Shown piece by piece: positions 45,435 to 53,541 of a stretch of 64,000 nucleotides of DNA; positions within the stretch are counted from its first letter, which is position 1, and every line of letters starts with the position of its first letter. The stretch comes from Methanolobus mangrovi (lineage in GTDB: Archaea; Halobacteriota; Methanosarcinia; Methanosarcinales; Methanosarcinaceae), in assembly GCF_031312535.1 (NCBI RefSeq), contig NZ_CP133594.1:930001-994000 (forward strand), written 5' to 3'. Both the position numbers and the translations under genes were made by a program. The notes below the pieces were generated by a model. It was not told the origin of the DNA, made no database searches, and was given only the letters and a program-made list of their open reading frames with translations.

Positions 45435-46142
45435 ATGAACCTGCTGATCGTAAAGAACATTTCAAGGGAAGGTCCCGGGATATTAAAAGATATTCTGGAT
45501 GAAAATAATATTTCTCACGACATCATCGACCTTGATTCCGGAGATAAAATCCCGAACCCTGAAAACTACTCTGCGATAATGGTTTTCGGTGGACCGGACA
45601 GTGCCAACGACACAACCGGGAAAATGTTGCAAGAACTTGAAATGATAAAGCAGGCAATTGATGCAGGCACACCTTACCTTGGTATCTGTCTTGGCATGCA
45701 GGCACTTGTTAAGGCCTGCGGAGGTTCTGTGCATGCAAATGATGTAAAAGAGATAGGTTTTCGTGGAGAGGACGGTAACTATTATTCGATCGACATTCGA
45801 AAAGAACATTCACATGACCCTCTGTTTGCCGGTCTTGAAACTTCTCTGAAGATATTCCATTTGCATGGTGAAACAGTAAATATAACCGAAAAGATGCAAT
45901 TGCTGGCTACCGGAAAGTACTGTCAGCACCAAATAGTAAAAGTCGGTGAAAATGCCTACGGGATCCAGGGGCATTTTGAACTGACACCCGAAATGTTTGG
46001 TGTATGGCTGGACAACGATCCTGAACTCATGGAAATGGACAGGGATAAACTCAAAACCGATTTTGAATTGCTTTCTGATGAATACAATAACACTGGGAGA
46101 AAGCTGTTCAGCAATTTCCTGAAGATTGCAGGATTGCTCTGA
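45435..46142 (+). CDS. Class I glutamine amidotransferase domain protein (GuaA-N-like)
   Basis: A stand-alone amidotransferase of 235 residues. Nucleophile Cys85 is in YLGICLGMQA, and His180/Glu182 are in GIQGHFELTPE, completing the triad; the usual GxQFHPE is altered. Such proteins resemble the glutaminase part of GMP synthase but act in various or unknown pathways, and some are gamma-glutamyl hydrolases. No synthetase partner is adjacent. It follows a region with a strong inverted repeat that might control it, and is followed by a GNAT gene 63 bases on. Confidence 0.85.
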   Translation: MNLLIVKNISREGPGILKDILDENNISHDIIDLDSGDKIPNPENYSAIMVFGGPDSANDTTGKMLQELEMIKQAIDAGTPYLGICLGMQALVKACGGSVHANDVKEIGFRGEDGNYYSIDIRKEHSHDPLFAGLETSLKIFHLHGETVNITEKMQLLATGKYCQHQIVKVGENAYGIQGHFELTPEMFGVWLDNDPELMEMDRDKLKTDFELLSDEYNNTGRKLFSNFLKIAGLL

Positions 46143-46205
46143 TACATTCATTGTTGTCCTGAGCAATGGATAACTTTTTTGTATCAGTCAGATAAATATT
46201 ATTTC

Positions 46206-46739
46206 ATGAAGATCCCACAATCCATAAACACAGAACGATTGGTAATCAGAAGATATGTGGAAGATGATCTTGACAGGTTACACCTTTTTTTCAACAATGA
46301 AGAAGTAACCAGTTCCACGGATATGCCTCTGCACAGAAGCATTGAGGAAACAAAAGAATTCCTTGACATACTTATACAATCATATAATTCGGATGAACCA
46401 CTCTTTGCAATGGCAATTTCCAAAAAGGATAATGGAGAAGTGATTGGTTCATGTGGTTTTGCACCACTTGAATTTTCTCAGGATACACAGGTATATTATG
46501 CTCTTGAACCGGAATTTCGAGGTAAAGGATACGCAACAGAAGCAATGGAAAAAATGATAGAATACATGGTCCTTGTCCTTGACATCAACAGGATAGCAGT
46601 TTATTGTTCTCCTGAGAACAGTAATTCGATAAACCTGGCAAAAAGAGTGGGAATGGAATATCAGGGCACTGTCAAAGTAGAAGACAGGGATTCCGAGTAT
46701 TTCCTGCTGACAAGGGAAAAATATCTCAGTGTTAATTAA
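46206..46739 (+). CDS. GNAT-family N-acetyltransferase (RimJ/RimL type)
   Basis: A 177-residue acetyltransferase. It opens with INTERLVIRRYVEDDLDRL, typical of RimJ/RimL-like proteins, has the acetyl-CoA pyrophosphate-binding motif PEFRGKGYATEAM (Q/R-x-x-G-x-G/A) and the late NSNSINLAKRVGMEYQG segment. These enzymes acetylate ribosomal proteins or small amines; the target is unknown. A TTG 27 bases earlier is in frame, but the ATG at 46206 gives the family start. Confidence 0.88.
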   Translation: MKIPQSINTERLVIRRYVEDDLDRLHLFFNNEEVTSSTDMPLHRSIEETKEFLDILIQSYNSDEPLFAMAISKKDNGEVIGSCGFAPLEFSQDTQVYYALEPEFRGKGYATEAMEKMIEYMVLVLDINRIAVYCSPENSNSINLAKRVGMEYQGTVKVEDRDSEYFLLTREKYLSVN

Positions 46740-46832
46740 GGCAACATCTTTCATTTCTCAATATAAGTGTTTAGAATAATATGACTGCTTATGTGCATAT
46801 CTGCACAGAAAAACCGTCGCAGCATATCAAAA

Positions 46833-46842
46833 ATATTATATA
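46833..46842 (+). promoter_or_regulatory. TATA box of the 46867 gene
   Basis: ATATTATATA ends 25 bases before the ATG at 46867, which predicts an almost leaderless transcript. Confidence 0.5.
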
Positions 46843-46866
46843 GAATTATATTAACTTTGTAGTTAT

Positions 46867-49002
46867 ATGAGGTTGGATATATTATTTATTTGTATTTTAA
46901 TAGTTGTTTCGATGTCTGTACCTGTAACTACAGCAGAGTACAACTATGAAGAAGTAAGAACGATAATCTACGAAGCCGGGGTAGAGGTAAAACCCGGTTT
47001 AACTGAAGATCTTGTATGGTATGTCGGAGATGAAGAACATTCAGGAGTAGTGGGTTTCTGGGAAAATGGTCATCTTGAGGCTGAGATGAAGAACGTGGAT
47101 TACTGGAATGTAGATGATCCGATGACTATAATGACCGCAGAAACGACAGATCAATTTGATATCACGACAAGTTATGCTTCATTCACAGCTCCAACTCCCG
47201 GAGGAGATCTGGTTTATGTGACCATTGATGGCTATAAACTTCATTTGTCTGAGATTAAGCCGGTAGCTGATAATATATTTATCAGACTTGTAGAGGAATC
47301 AGCAGCAAGTGGTGCTATTTCAGTATCTGTGAATACAATATACATTGAATCAGAAATCTATAATGAAGTCGTTGAAGCTATAAGAGATATCAAGCCCGGT
47401 TTCAATGATGACGGATACTGGTATGTTGGCGACGATGAACATGCAGGCGCAGTCGCCTATTCTGAACTGATCCTGGAACCTGAAATGAAAGATCCCGATT
47501 ACTGGGATATCAGTGAACGAATGATCATGTCTGAAAATCCAGACATGCTGATCAGTAGTGATATTACGTTTGATGCACCAACACCTTATGGAACCAGAGT
47601 TTATGTCACTGTAGATGGCTATGATGTTCCTCTTTCTGAGATATGGCCAGTAGCAGAGGTCATCTATAATACACTTGTAGAGCGATCCTTTGAAAGTGGT
47701 GCTATTGGTAACGGAGTATCAGGAGATGCAGTCACACAGGATGCTTCCATAGGAACTTCAATTGGAGATATAGAAAGCGATTCCCTGCAGGACACTGTCC
47801 CTGATGATATTCCGACGGTTACGGATGACGGGGTAGAATATGATGAAGATTCCACAGATGATGATAATCTCGAAGACAAGCTTGCTGAGATAGATGAACT
47901 GTTTTCATTATATGATGATCTGTTAGAAAAAGGACTTCTCGAATATGAAAAGGAAATGGATGTCGATGATATTGGAAAACAGGACATCGAAGATTTCCAG
48001 AACATCCAGATGAATTATATTCTTCCTGAGGAATTCGTAGAATCAATGCAGGAGCAGGCTATAATCATCGATATGCTAAGAGATGAGAGCTCCGAAGACA
48101 TAGATAAACTTGATGAAATAGATACAAGCGAAGAGCAAGATACCGAGACTAATAGAGCTATTATCAAAGATGTTTTTGGAAATGATTTTAACTTTGATGC
48201 CGGAAGCTCTGTAAGTGTTGGAAGCGGACCTGAGTATGAAGGCAAGGAAAAGGTTGCTGAAAAACTCAGCGAGAACCTGTATCTTGATGCACTGGACAAT
48301 ACCAGAAAGGAAAGCATGGAGAAGTTGAAGACCGGACACGAAGCAGCATCTTTCTTTTTGGATAGTTACGGAGACTCAAAAATAGCAAAGAACTTTGAGA
48401 AAATGGACAAGATCAACAGTGTGAAAGAAGAAGTGGACAAGTATGTAGGTGCCTACAAAGATACAAAGAAGCTAAGTGAAATGAAAGGAGCTTCAGGGAC
48501 ATCTACAAAAGCTCTGTATGCCCTTGCAAAAAGTGGTCAGGAAGTTGCTGATAAAATTCCCGTAGTTGGTAGCATTATTAAAACAGAATTAGAAGTCGTT
48601 GAAAAGGTGGTTATGGTTATACCTGAACTTGATGACGCTATAAAGAACAGCGATGCAAGACAGGGAGTTATAACAAACGGTCCGATTGGAACTTCCACAC
48701 CTAACGCATTCCTGGATTCTTATGGAAAAATGACACCAACCCAGGATGGACCATCTTATTCTTTGCCTTATACCGATGAAAATGGAAAAGAGCATGAGAT
48801 CAGCCCGGACCACTGGAAGAAGGTCACAACAAAAAGTGGAACCTATTACGTGCCAATGGATGAAGACGAGAATCCTGTTGGTGATATTGCTCTTAAAGAC
48901 TCCGCAAGCAGTTGGAAACCATGGAAATGGGATAACTGCCATGTGGTCAAGCGTAGCAATCCTACGATAATCTACAATAACGGGGAGGAATACGACCTAT
49001 GA
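46867..49002 (+). CDS. Uncharacterised exported protein with tandem repeats and helical C-terminal half
   Basis: I do not recognise the family. The 711-residue protein starts with a signal peptide (LDILFICILIVVSMSVPVTT). Two homologous repeats follow (about 23-150 and 158-282), each with KPG, WYVGD-x-EH-[SA]-G, an APTP-x-G motif and DGY...LSEI-x-PVA. Next is a Glu/Asp-rich helical region (about 300-440), then a helical part with a hydrophobic segment ADKIPVVGSIIKTELEVVEK (about 560-580), and a polar C-terminal 110 residues with GPIGTSTPNAFLDSYGK and several Trp/Lys. There is no C-terminal anchor. Its stop overlaps the next gene by 4 bases. Confidence 0.6.
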   Translation: MRLDILFICILIVVSMSVPVTTAEYNYEEVRTIIYEAGVEVKPGLTEDLVWYVGDEEHSGVVGFWENGHLEAEMKNVDYWNVDDPMTIMTAETTDQFDITTSYASFTAPTPGGDLVYVTIDGYKLHLSEIKPVADNIFIRLVEESAASGAISVSVNTIYIESEIYNEVVEAIRDIKPGFNDDGYWYVGDDEHAGAVAYSELILEPEMKDPDYWDISERMIMSENPDMLISSDITFDAPTPYGTRVYVTVDGYDVPLSEIWPVAEVIYNTLVERSFESGAIGNGVSGDAVTQDASIGTSIGDIESDSLQDTVPDDIPTVTDDGVEYDEDSTDDDNLEDKLAEIDELFSLYDDLLEKGLLEYEKEMDVDDIGKQDIEDFQNIQMNYILPEEFVESMQEQAIIIDMLRDESSEDIDKLDEIDTSEEQDTETNRAIIKDVFGNDFNFDAGSSVSVGSGPEYEGKEKVAEKLSENLYLDALDNTRKESMEKLKTGHEAASFFLDSYGDSKIAKNFEKMDKINSVKEEVDKYVGAYKDTKKLSEMKGASGTSTKALYALAKSGQEVADKIPVVGSIIKTELEVVEKVVMVIPELDDAIKNSDARQGVITNGPIGTSTPNAFLDSYGKMTPTQDGPSYSLPYTDENGKEHEISPDHWKKVTTKSGTYYVPMDEDENPVGDIALKDSASSWKPWKWDNCHVVKRSNPTIIYNNGEEYDL

Positions 49003-49451
49003 AGAAAAGAACAATTGCAATTATAGGAATAGTATTGTTGTTCCTCCTGTTCTCAGGCGGGGAGGATGACAGCTCATCTAGTGCTGAATGGGATTCAATG
49101 GTATCAGACAGTTATGATGTTGACAGGGCTGCAAGCATGTCAATTTATGAATCCCTTGCATTCCAGGGAATCGATGATGCCATTGTAGAAGTAACTGAAG
49201 AACATGTGCTTGTCAAATATGACCAGCCACCAGTGAAATCAGATACCGATGCACTCATTATATGGTTCTATATCATGGGAATTGCAGCTGAGACAGCACC
49301 TGATACTGATGAGGTTATCATCGAGATGTACGATGGAACCGAGCCACTCTATGAAGTAACAGCACAGACCTCTGATATCAGGGATTATCTGGATTCTTAC
49401 ATGACTCTCGAAGATTTTAAGGCAAAAGTAGATGTCAGAGCAGTAATGTGA
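48999..49451 (+). CDS. Uncharacterised small membrane-anchored protein
   Basis: A 150-residue protein with a single N-terminal hydrophobic helix (TIAIIGIVLLFLLF, about 4-18), then a polar Ser/Asp spacer and a compact external domain of about 115 residues (YDVDRAASMSIYESLAFQGI, ALIIWFYIMGIAAETAPDTD, VIIEMYDGTEPLYEVTA). No family is recognised. The ATG overlaps the preceding stop as ATGA, so it is translated together with the 711-residue exported protein, and the two probably act at the same place. Confidence 0.55.
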   Translation: MKKRTIAIIGIVLLFLLFSGGEDDSSSSAEWDSMVSDSYDVDRAASMSIYESLAFQGIDDAIVEVTEEHVLVKYDQPPVKSDTDALIIWFYIMGIAAETAPDTDEVIIEMYDGTEPLYEVTAQTSDIRDYLDSYMTLEDFKAKVDVRAVM

Positions 49452-49467
49452 TTTCAGGAGACAAACT

Positions 49468-49910
49468 GTGGGAATCATTGGTTCAATAGCAGACAGGACC
49501 CTTGATACATTGATAGATGACCAGCAGGCAAATCTCAGGAAGTGCTCAACAATCAGGGACCTGAGATCAAAGGAGTATGGGAAACAAAGGAGGGATTCCT
49601 CTTTGGTTCCCCTCTTTCTTTAGATATCCTGGACAAGAACAATATTGTCTATGAAGAAACAGAATTCTGCTGGGACGACAATTCAGAGGAATCAGATACT
49701 ACTGCACTTGTAATTCTCCTCTGGTTCCTTGATAAGAATGAAACATTCCTGAGAAAGAAAACTTTCCTTCAGGATTTTGTTATGAAATTCCTACAGGAAG
49801 ATTTTGAAACAACGTTTAATTGTGAATACTGGCTAAACTGCAAGACCCAAAGGTGGGGACACATGGCAAAGCCGCTTTTTGATTATGCGTATTCAGTAGA
49901 TGATGACTAA
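49468..49910 (+). pseudogene. Third gene of the secreted cluster, apparently frameshifted
   Basis: A strong AGGAG element seven bases before a GTG at 49468 starts a sensible N-terminus (MGIIGSIADRTLDTLIDDQQ), but this frame soon turns into unlikely sequence and stops at 49618. From about 49530 a different frame carries a good acidic protein to 49910 (GVWETKEGFLFGSPLSLDIL, SDTTALVILLWFLDKNETFL, a Trp/Cys-containing end). A -1 shift near 49537-49542 joins them into about 147 residues. Alternatively the downstream part starts alone at the GTG at 49542 (122 residues), whose ribosome site is poor. No family recognised. Confidence 0.55.
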
Positions 49911-50054
49911 GGTACATTACCAAGCTACTTGATTTGCCTATCTTTTCATGTCAATATCTAAACACCACTACTGTAAAGTATGGGCGATTAAAATAACAAA
50001 ATATAAATATATATTAGCATATACTATTTTTGAATGATTGTTGGGTGTGTGCGG

Positions 50055-51323
50055 ATGAACAGAATGAAATATTCCCCTGATTCTTACAGAAAAATAATGT
50101 TTCTTTTTTTTGTGTTAATACTTATCTATGCTTGCATTCTAACCACGTCAGCAGAATCTGTTGTTAGCATATCACCCTCCAGCCAGAGCATAGGTGCAAA
50201 CCAGGAATTTGATGTATACATAAATATAGACCCGGAAACTCCCATTGCCGGTGCACAACTTGACATACTGTATGACCCGGACATGCTTTCAGTAAGCAGC
50301 GTTAATGAAGGGGATTTCTTCAAGCAGGATGGGACCATGTCGATCTTCATTGGGGGAACAGTGGATGATTCTCAGGGAAGAGTCAATGGGCTCTTTGCAG
50401 TAACCCTTGGCAAAGCCGAAATAAGTACAGAAGGGACCTTTGCCCACATTACATTCATAGCTTCCGATACAAAAGGAGATTGTGTCATCGATATTTCCAA
50501 TGTAATATTAAGCAATTCAGATGGTTTGTCCGTTCCCGTAACTACTCATACCGCACAGGTCACTATCAATGAAAATACGCCCTCTTCTCCAATAGATGAA
50601 ACAACTGCCAGCTCTGGTGGTGGCGGTGGCGGAGGAGGAGATACCGGCGAAGATGCCAATAACATTGCCCTTAAAGAAGTTAAAAAAATCTATATTATCG
50701 CAGACACCGATATCATTTATTCCTTTGATGAGAACTCAAACCCTATCAGTTCAATCAATTACAGGTCGCTGAAAAATGCCGGTTTCATAACAAGCACCAT
50801 TGAGGTACTTAAAGATGTATCTTCCACCGTTTCAGAAAAACCGGAAGGACTTATCTACAGGAACATGAATATCTGGATCGGAAAAGCAGGCTATGCCACT
50901 GGAACCAATATGGATGATATGAGAATATCTTTTGTTGTTCTTAAAAACTGGATCACAGTCAATGATGTAGATCCAGAGAACATACACCTGAAAAGATACC
51001 ATGCCGGAAAGTGGGAAACTCTTGACACCGAAATAAAAGGAGAAAATGAGGATTTTATCATTTTTGAAGCAAAGACTCCTGGATTCTCACCGTTTGCTAT
51101 CACTGCAGAAGCGCCATCTTATATTATGGAAGATGAAGTGTTATTAAATGAAGAATCTGACAGCAAAATTACAGACCAGGAAGAAGAGAACAGCATCAGT
51201 ATAGATAACTCTGTTTCCGGTTCAACTGAAACAAGTTCCGCAAAGCTTGCACAGAACAGCTCTTTGCTTTTTTGTACTTCCATGCTCATTATTTTATTTT
51301 TAAGACGTGGCAAACTCATTTAG
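50055..51323 (+). CDS. Exported cohesin-domain and PGF-pre-PGF surface protein
   Basis: A secreted protein of about 420 residues. After a signal peptide (IMFLFFVLILIYACILTTSA) comes a cohesin-like beta sandwich (about 35-165: VSISPSSQSIGANQEFDVYI, AGAQLDILYDPDML, GTFAHITFIASD). A Gly-rich hinge of nine or so glycines leads to a PGF-pre-PGF domain (about 205-360, with GLIYRNMNIWIGKAGYAT and the KTPGFSPFAI end). The C-terminus is hydrophobic (SLLFCTSMLIILFL) with an RRGK tail but lacks the PGF motif, so it may be held as an ordinary membrane anchor. The ATG at 50034 is an alternative start. Confidence 0.8.
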   Translation: MNRMKYSPDSYRKIMFLFFVLILIYACILTTSAESVVSISPSSQSIGANQEFDVYINIDPETPIAGAQLDILYDPDMLSVSSVNEGDFFKQDGTMSIFIGGTVDDSQGRVNGLFAVTLGKAEISTEGTFAHITFIASDTKGDCVIDISNVILSNSDGLSVPVTTHTAQVTINENTPSSPIDETTASSGGGGGGGGDTGEDANNIALKEVKKIYIIADTDIIYSFDENSNPISSINYRSLKNAGFITSTIEVLKDVSSTVSEKPEGLIYRNMNIWIGKAGYATGTNMDDMRISFVVLKNWITVNDVDPENIHLKRYHAGKWETLDTEIKGENEDFIIFEAKTPGFSPFAITAEAPSYIMEDEVLLNEESDSKITDQEEENSISIDNSVSGSTETSSAKLAQNSSLLFCTSMLIILFLRRGKLI

Positions 51324-51394
51324 AGTAACCGATGCAAAATACTGAAAAAGAATAAATCCTGTCCACACCTTCTTTAAAGAGGAGAAGTGGAAAA

Positions 51395-51883
51395 ATGATA
51401 GGAATAATGGCTGACTCACACGATAATATGGATGCGATCAGGACTGCTGTGGAATTGTTCAATAAGAAAAAGGTAAGGACTGTACTGCATGCCGGAGATA
51501 TCATATCACCGTTTACGGCAGCAGCTTTCAGCAAACTGGATGCGGATATGTACTTTGTATTCGGGAACAATGATGGTGACAGATTACTTCTCAAACAGAA
51601 ATTTGATGAGAGCGGTGCACAGTGTTGTGGCGATTTCGGTGACCTGGAGATTGAAGGAAAGCGCATTGCACTCCTTCATGGAATATACGAACCACCGGTA
51701 AACGCTTTGGCAGAATCAGGAGACTTTGATATAGTTGTCAGGGGACACACGCATCATGCAGGTGTCACTGAAACAAATGAAACACTGCTTATAAATCCGG
51801 GTGAGACTGCCGGAGTACTCACAGGAAAACGAACGGTGGCAATCCTTGACCCCGAAATTGGTGTAGAGATAATAGAAATATGA
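51395..51883 (+). CDS. YfcE/MJ0936-type phosphodiesterase
   Basis: A 162-residue metallophosphoesterase with all five metal motifs: MADSHDN (D-x-H), LHAGDI (GD), FGNNDGD (GN-x-D), LLHGI (H) and RGHTHHAG (GHTH). MJ0936-like enzymes hydrolyse phosphodiesters in vitro and depend on Ni or Mn; the natural substrate is unknown. A GAGGAG element precedes the ATG. It is a single gene, converging with the DGC-protein gene and separated from it by hairpins. Confidence 0.9.
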   Translation: MIGIMADSHDNMDAIRTAVELFNKKKVRTVLHAGDIISPFTAAAFSKLDADMYFVFGNNDGDRLLLKQKFDESGAQCCGDFGDLEIEGKRIALLHGIYEPPVNALAESGDFDIVVRGHTHHAGVTETNETLLINPGETAGVLTGKRTVAILDPEIGVEIIEI

Positions 51884-51941
51884 ATCCTGGCATTTGTTTC
51901 AGGATTCAGAAAAGAATTAATGTCTCAGAGCAGCTCTGAGA
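51881..51941. terminator. Pair of terminator hairpins between convergent genes
   Basis: TGAATCCTG (51881-51889) pairs perfectly with CAGGATTCA (51900-51908), and TCTCAGAG (51923-51930) with CTCTGAGA (51934-51941). The first stem includes the last bases of the plus-strand stop and the second includes the minus-strand stop. Confidence 0.6.
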
Positions 51942-52320
51942 CCTTTGACAGGACTTCCTTAACCTGTGAGGGATCAAGGTCAAGATTCTTGTTCTTTTTT
52001 ATATCAAGATCCGTCAGAAGGATGTGTTTTCCAATTGGAATACCTGCTTCTTCCATAGTTGCTTTAGCACAGTTCACAGGGCATCCGTCTATTACTATTA
52101 TAGACTCACAGCCTTCCGCAGATTTAAGCAGGCCAGGCCTCTTACCACCGATACCTACAGTACACATCATGTTGCCCACGCCCTGCTTGTGTAATTCGAT
52201 TGCAACAGCATTGCTTAACTGACCAACATTGGATGCACCGGCACATGGGAATATTCCCACAATATCAGAGCCACATGAACATTTTACATTCCCGGACATA
52301 GGTATTACTTTGTTATCCAT
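51925..52320 (-). CDS. DGC-domain putative zinc-binding protein
   Basis: A 131-residue protein of the DGC family. Conserved cysteines are at positions 14, 16, 26, 53, 71, 80 and 84, with the naming motif IDGCPVNCA at 78-85. Family members are predicted to bind zinc; their function is not settled. It overlaps the thioredoxin-like gene by 16 bases and is the last gene of a five-gene minus-strand unit with a permease, a phosphoesterase, a ferredoxin and a thioredoxin. The company suggests thiol, metal or metalloid chemistry. Confidence 0.88.
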   Translation of the reverse strand: MDNKVIPMSGNVKCSCGSDIVGIFPCAGASNVGQLSNAVAIELHKQGVGNMMCTVGIGGKRPGLLKSAEGCESIIVIDGCPVNCAKATMEEAGIPIGKHILLTDLDIKKNKNLDLDPSQVKEVLSKVSELL

Positions 52321-52538
52321 TCGATAACCTCTTCGACCTTTGGTACTCTGCCAGCGATCTTTACATCACCGTCAACAACAACAGCGGGCGTAATCAAGAC
52401 GCCATATGCCAGTATGCTGTCCATATCTTCCACCTTTACTATCTCAGCATCGACACCAGTTTGCTCAACTGCTTTTTCAACTGAATTCTTAGCTTTGTTG
52501 CACTTTGGGCAACCGGCACCTAATATCTCTATTTTCAT
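52305..52538 (-). CDS. Small thioredoxin-like redox-active disulfide protein
   Basis: A 77-residue thioredoxin fold of the redox-active-disulfide-protein-2 type, with Cys10 and Cys13 in GAGCPKCNKA and a cis-proline region LITPAVVVDG. It lacks the extra N-terminal strand of classical thioredoxin. Such proteins reduce disulfides or pass thiols, and in archaea they are commonly paired with DUF318/ArsP permeases. Its 3' end overlaps the DGC gene by 16 bases, so the two are coupled. Confidence 0.92.
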   Translation of the reverse strand: MKIEILGAGCPKCNKAKNSVEKAVEQTGVDAEIVKVEDMDSILAYGVLITPAVVVDGDVKIAGRVPKVEEVIEWITK

Positions 52539-52555
52539 ATTTTCATCTCTTTAAT

Positions 52556-52738
52556 TTAAATAAACACTTTTATAGCATAAAATTCGCAGGATCTCACGCA
52601 ATTAATACAGTATTTGCACGAACTCATCCTTGCAGGGAAACATATCCCGTCCTTCAGTTCAAGTACATCATTCTGACATGCATCCACACATGAACCACAA
52701 CCAGTACATTTGTCATCGTGAACAGTGATAAGTACCAT
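52556..52738 (-). CDS. Two-cluster [4Fe-4S] ferredoxin
   Basis: A 60-residue ferredoxin with two complete C-x2-C-x2-C-x3-C motifs: Cys11, 14, 17, 21 and Cys41, 44, 47, 51. The residue after the last cysteine of each motif is Gln and Glu in place of the usual Pro, and the spacing between clusters is longer by an FPARM segment. It is a small soluble electron carrier, and its place just before the thioredoxin-like gene suggests that it supplies electrons to that protein or to the DGC protein. Confidence 0.9.
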   Translation of the reverse strand: MVLITVHDDKCTGCGSCVDACQNDVLELKDGICFPARMSSCKYCINCVRSCEFYAIKVFI

Positions 52739-52772
52739 TTAGTCAACACTTCCTAATTAATTAAAGGGAATG

Positions 52773-53462
52773 TCAGTACCCTCTCTTTAATATTGTTATC
52801 AGTTCATCAGAGTTGGGCATGTTTTCCTTTATTTTTTTACATGTTGTATCCATATCATAATCACAGCGTATGATCTCAGCTTCTGAACTGGAAGTATCAA
52901 ACACCACACAACTGGCACGCCAGTCACCATCCCTGGGCTGACCTGTCGACCCCGGATTTATTATAAGCATATTCTGGAATTTCCTGATAAATGGATGGTG
53001 TGAATGACCTATGAACAGAACATCTGCATCAATTTCAGATACCATTTCCTCAATTTCAGATTCTGGTATTTCCGGCTTCATGTATTCATAATTGGACCTC
53101 GGACTTCCATGTGTGAAATAAAGCCTCAGACCATCTATCTCTTTCTGAATGCTGAAAGGAAGCTGGCGAAGGAATTCCATTTGCTCTTCTGTTATCACTT
53201 CCCTTGTATAATCCCTGGTAGCAACTGAAAGATGTTTGTACTTATACCCACATCCGCATTCTATTCCGGAACCCACGGCTGCATCATGATTACCTAGAAC
53301 TGTTTCGATCCCCTGTTGCATGATAAGGTCTATACAGTCTGATGGAGAGGGACCATAATCAGCAAGGTCACCAAGGCAGATGACCTTATCATGAGGAATA
53401 TCCAGCACTGCATCCAGAGCTTCTTTATTGCCATGGATATCTGATATCAGTAGTATTCGCAT
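52773..53462 (-). CDS. Calcineurin-like metallophosphoesterase
   Basis: A 229-residue phosphoesterase with complete metal motifs: LISDIHGN, CLGDLADYGP, VLGNHDAA, YFTHGSP and FIGHSHHPF, then a NPGSTGQPRDGD segment typical of the YfcE-like COG0639/COG0622 group. The substrate is unknown. Cys residues are few. It stands between the permease gene (79 bases upstream) and the ferredoxin gene (34 bases downstream) on the same strand, so it is likely part of the same operon, although its link with redox or metal functions is not clear. Confidence 0.88.
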   Translation of the reverse strand: MRILLISDIHGNKEALDAVLDIPHDKVICLGDLADYGPSPSDCIDLIMQQGIETVLGNHDAAVGSGIECGCGYKYKHLSVATRDYTREVITEEQMEFLRQLPFSIQKEIDGLRLYFTHGSPRSNYEYMKPEIPESEIEEMVSEIDADVLFIGHSHHPFIRKFQNMLIINPGSTGQPRDGDWRASCVVFDTSSSEAEIIRCDYDMDTTCKKIKENMPNSDELITILKRGY

Positions 53463-53541
53463 TTTTTCACCAAGATTTTTACCAGAATTTTACCAAACTC
53501 TTCCTTCTGAACTTGTCCTTGTTTCCTAGATATATTATGCA

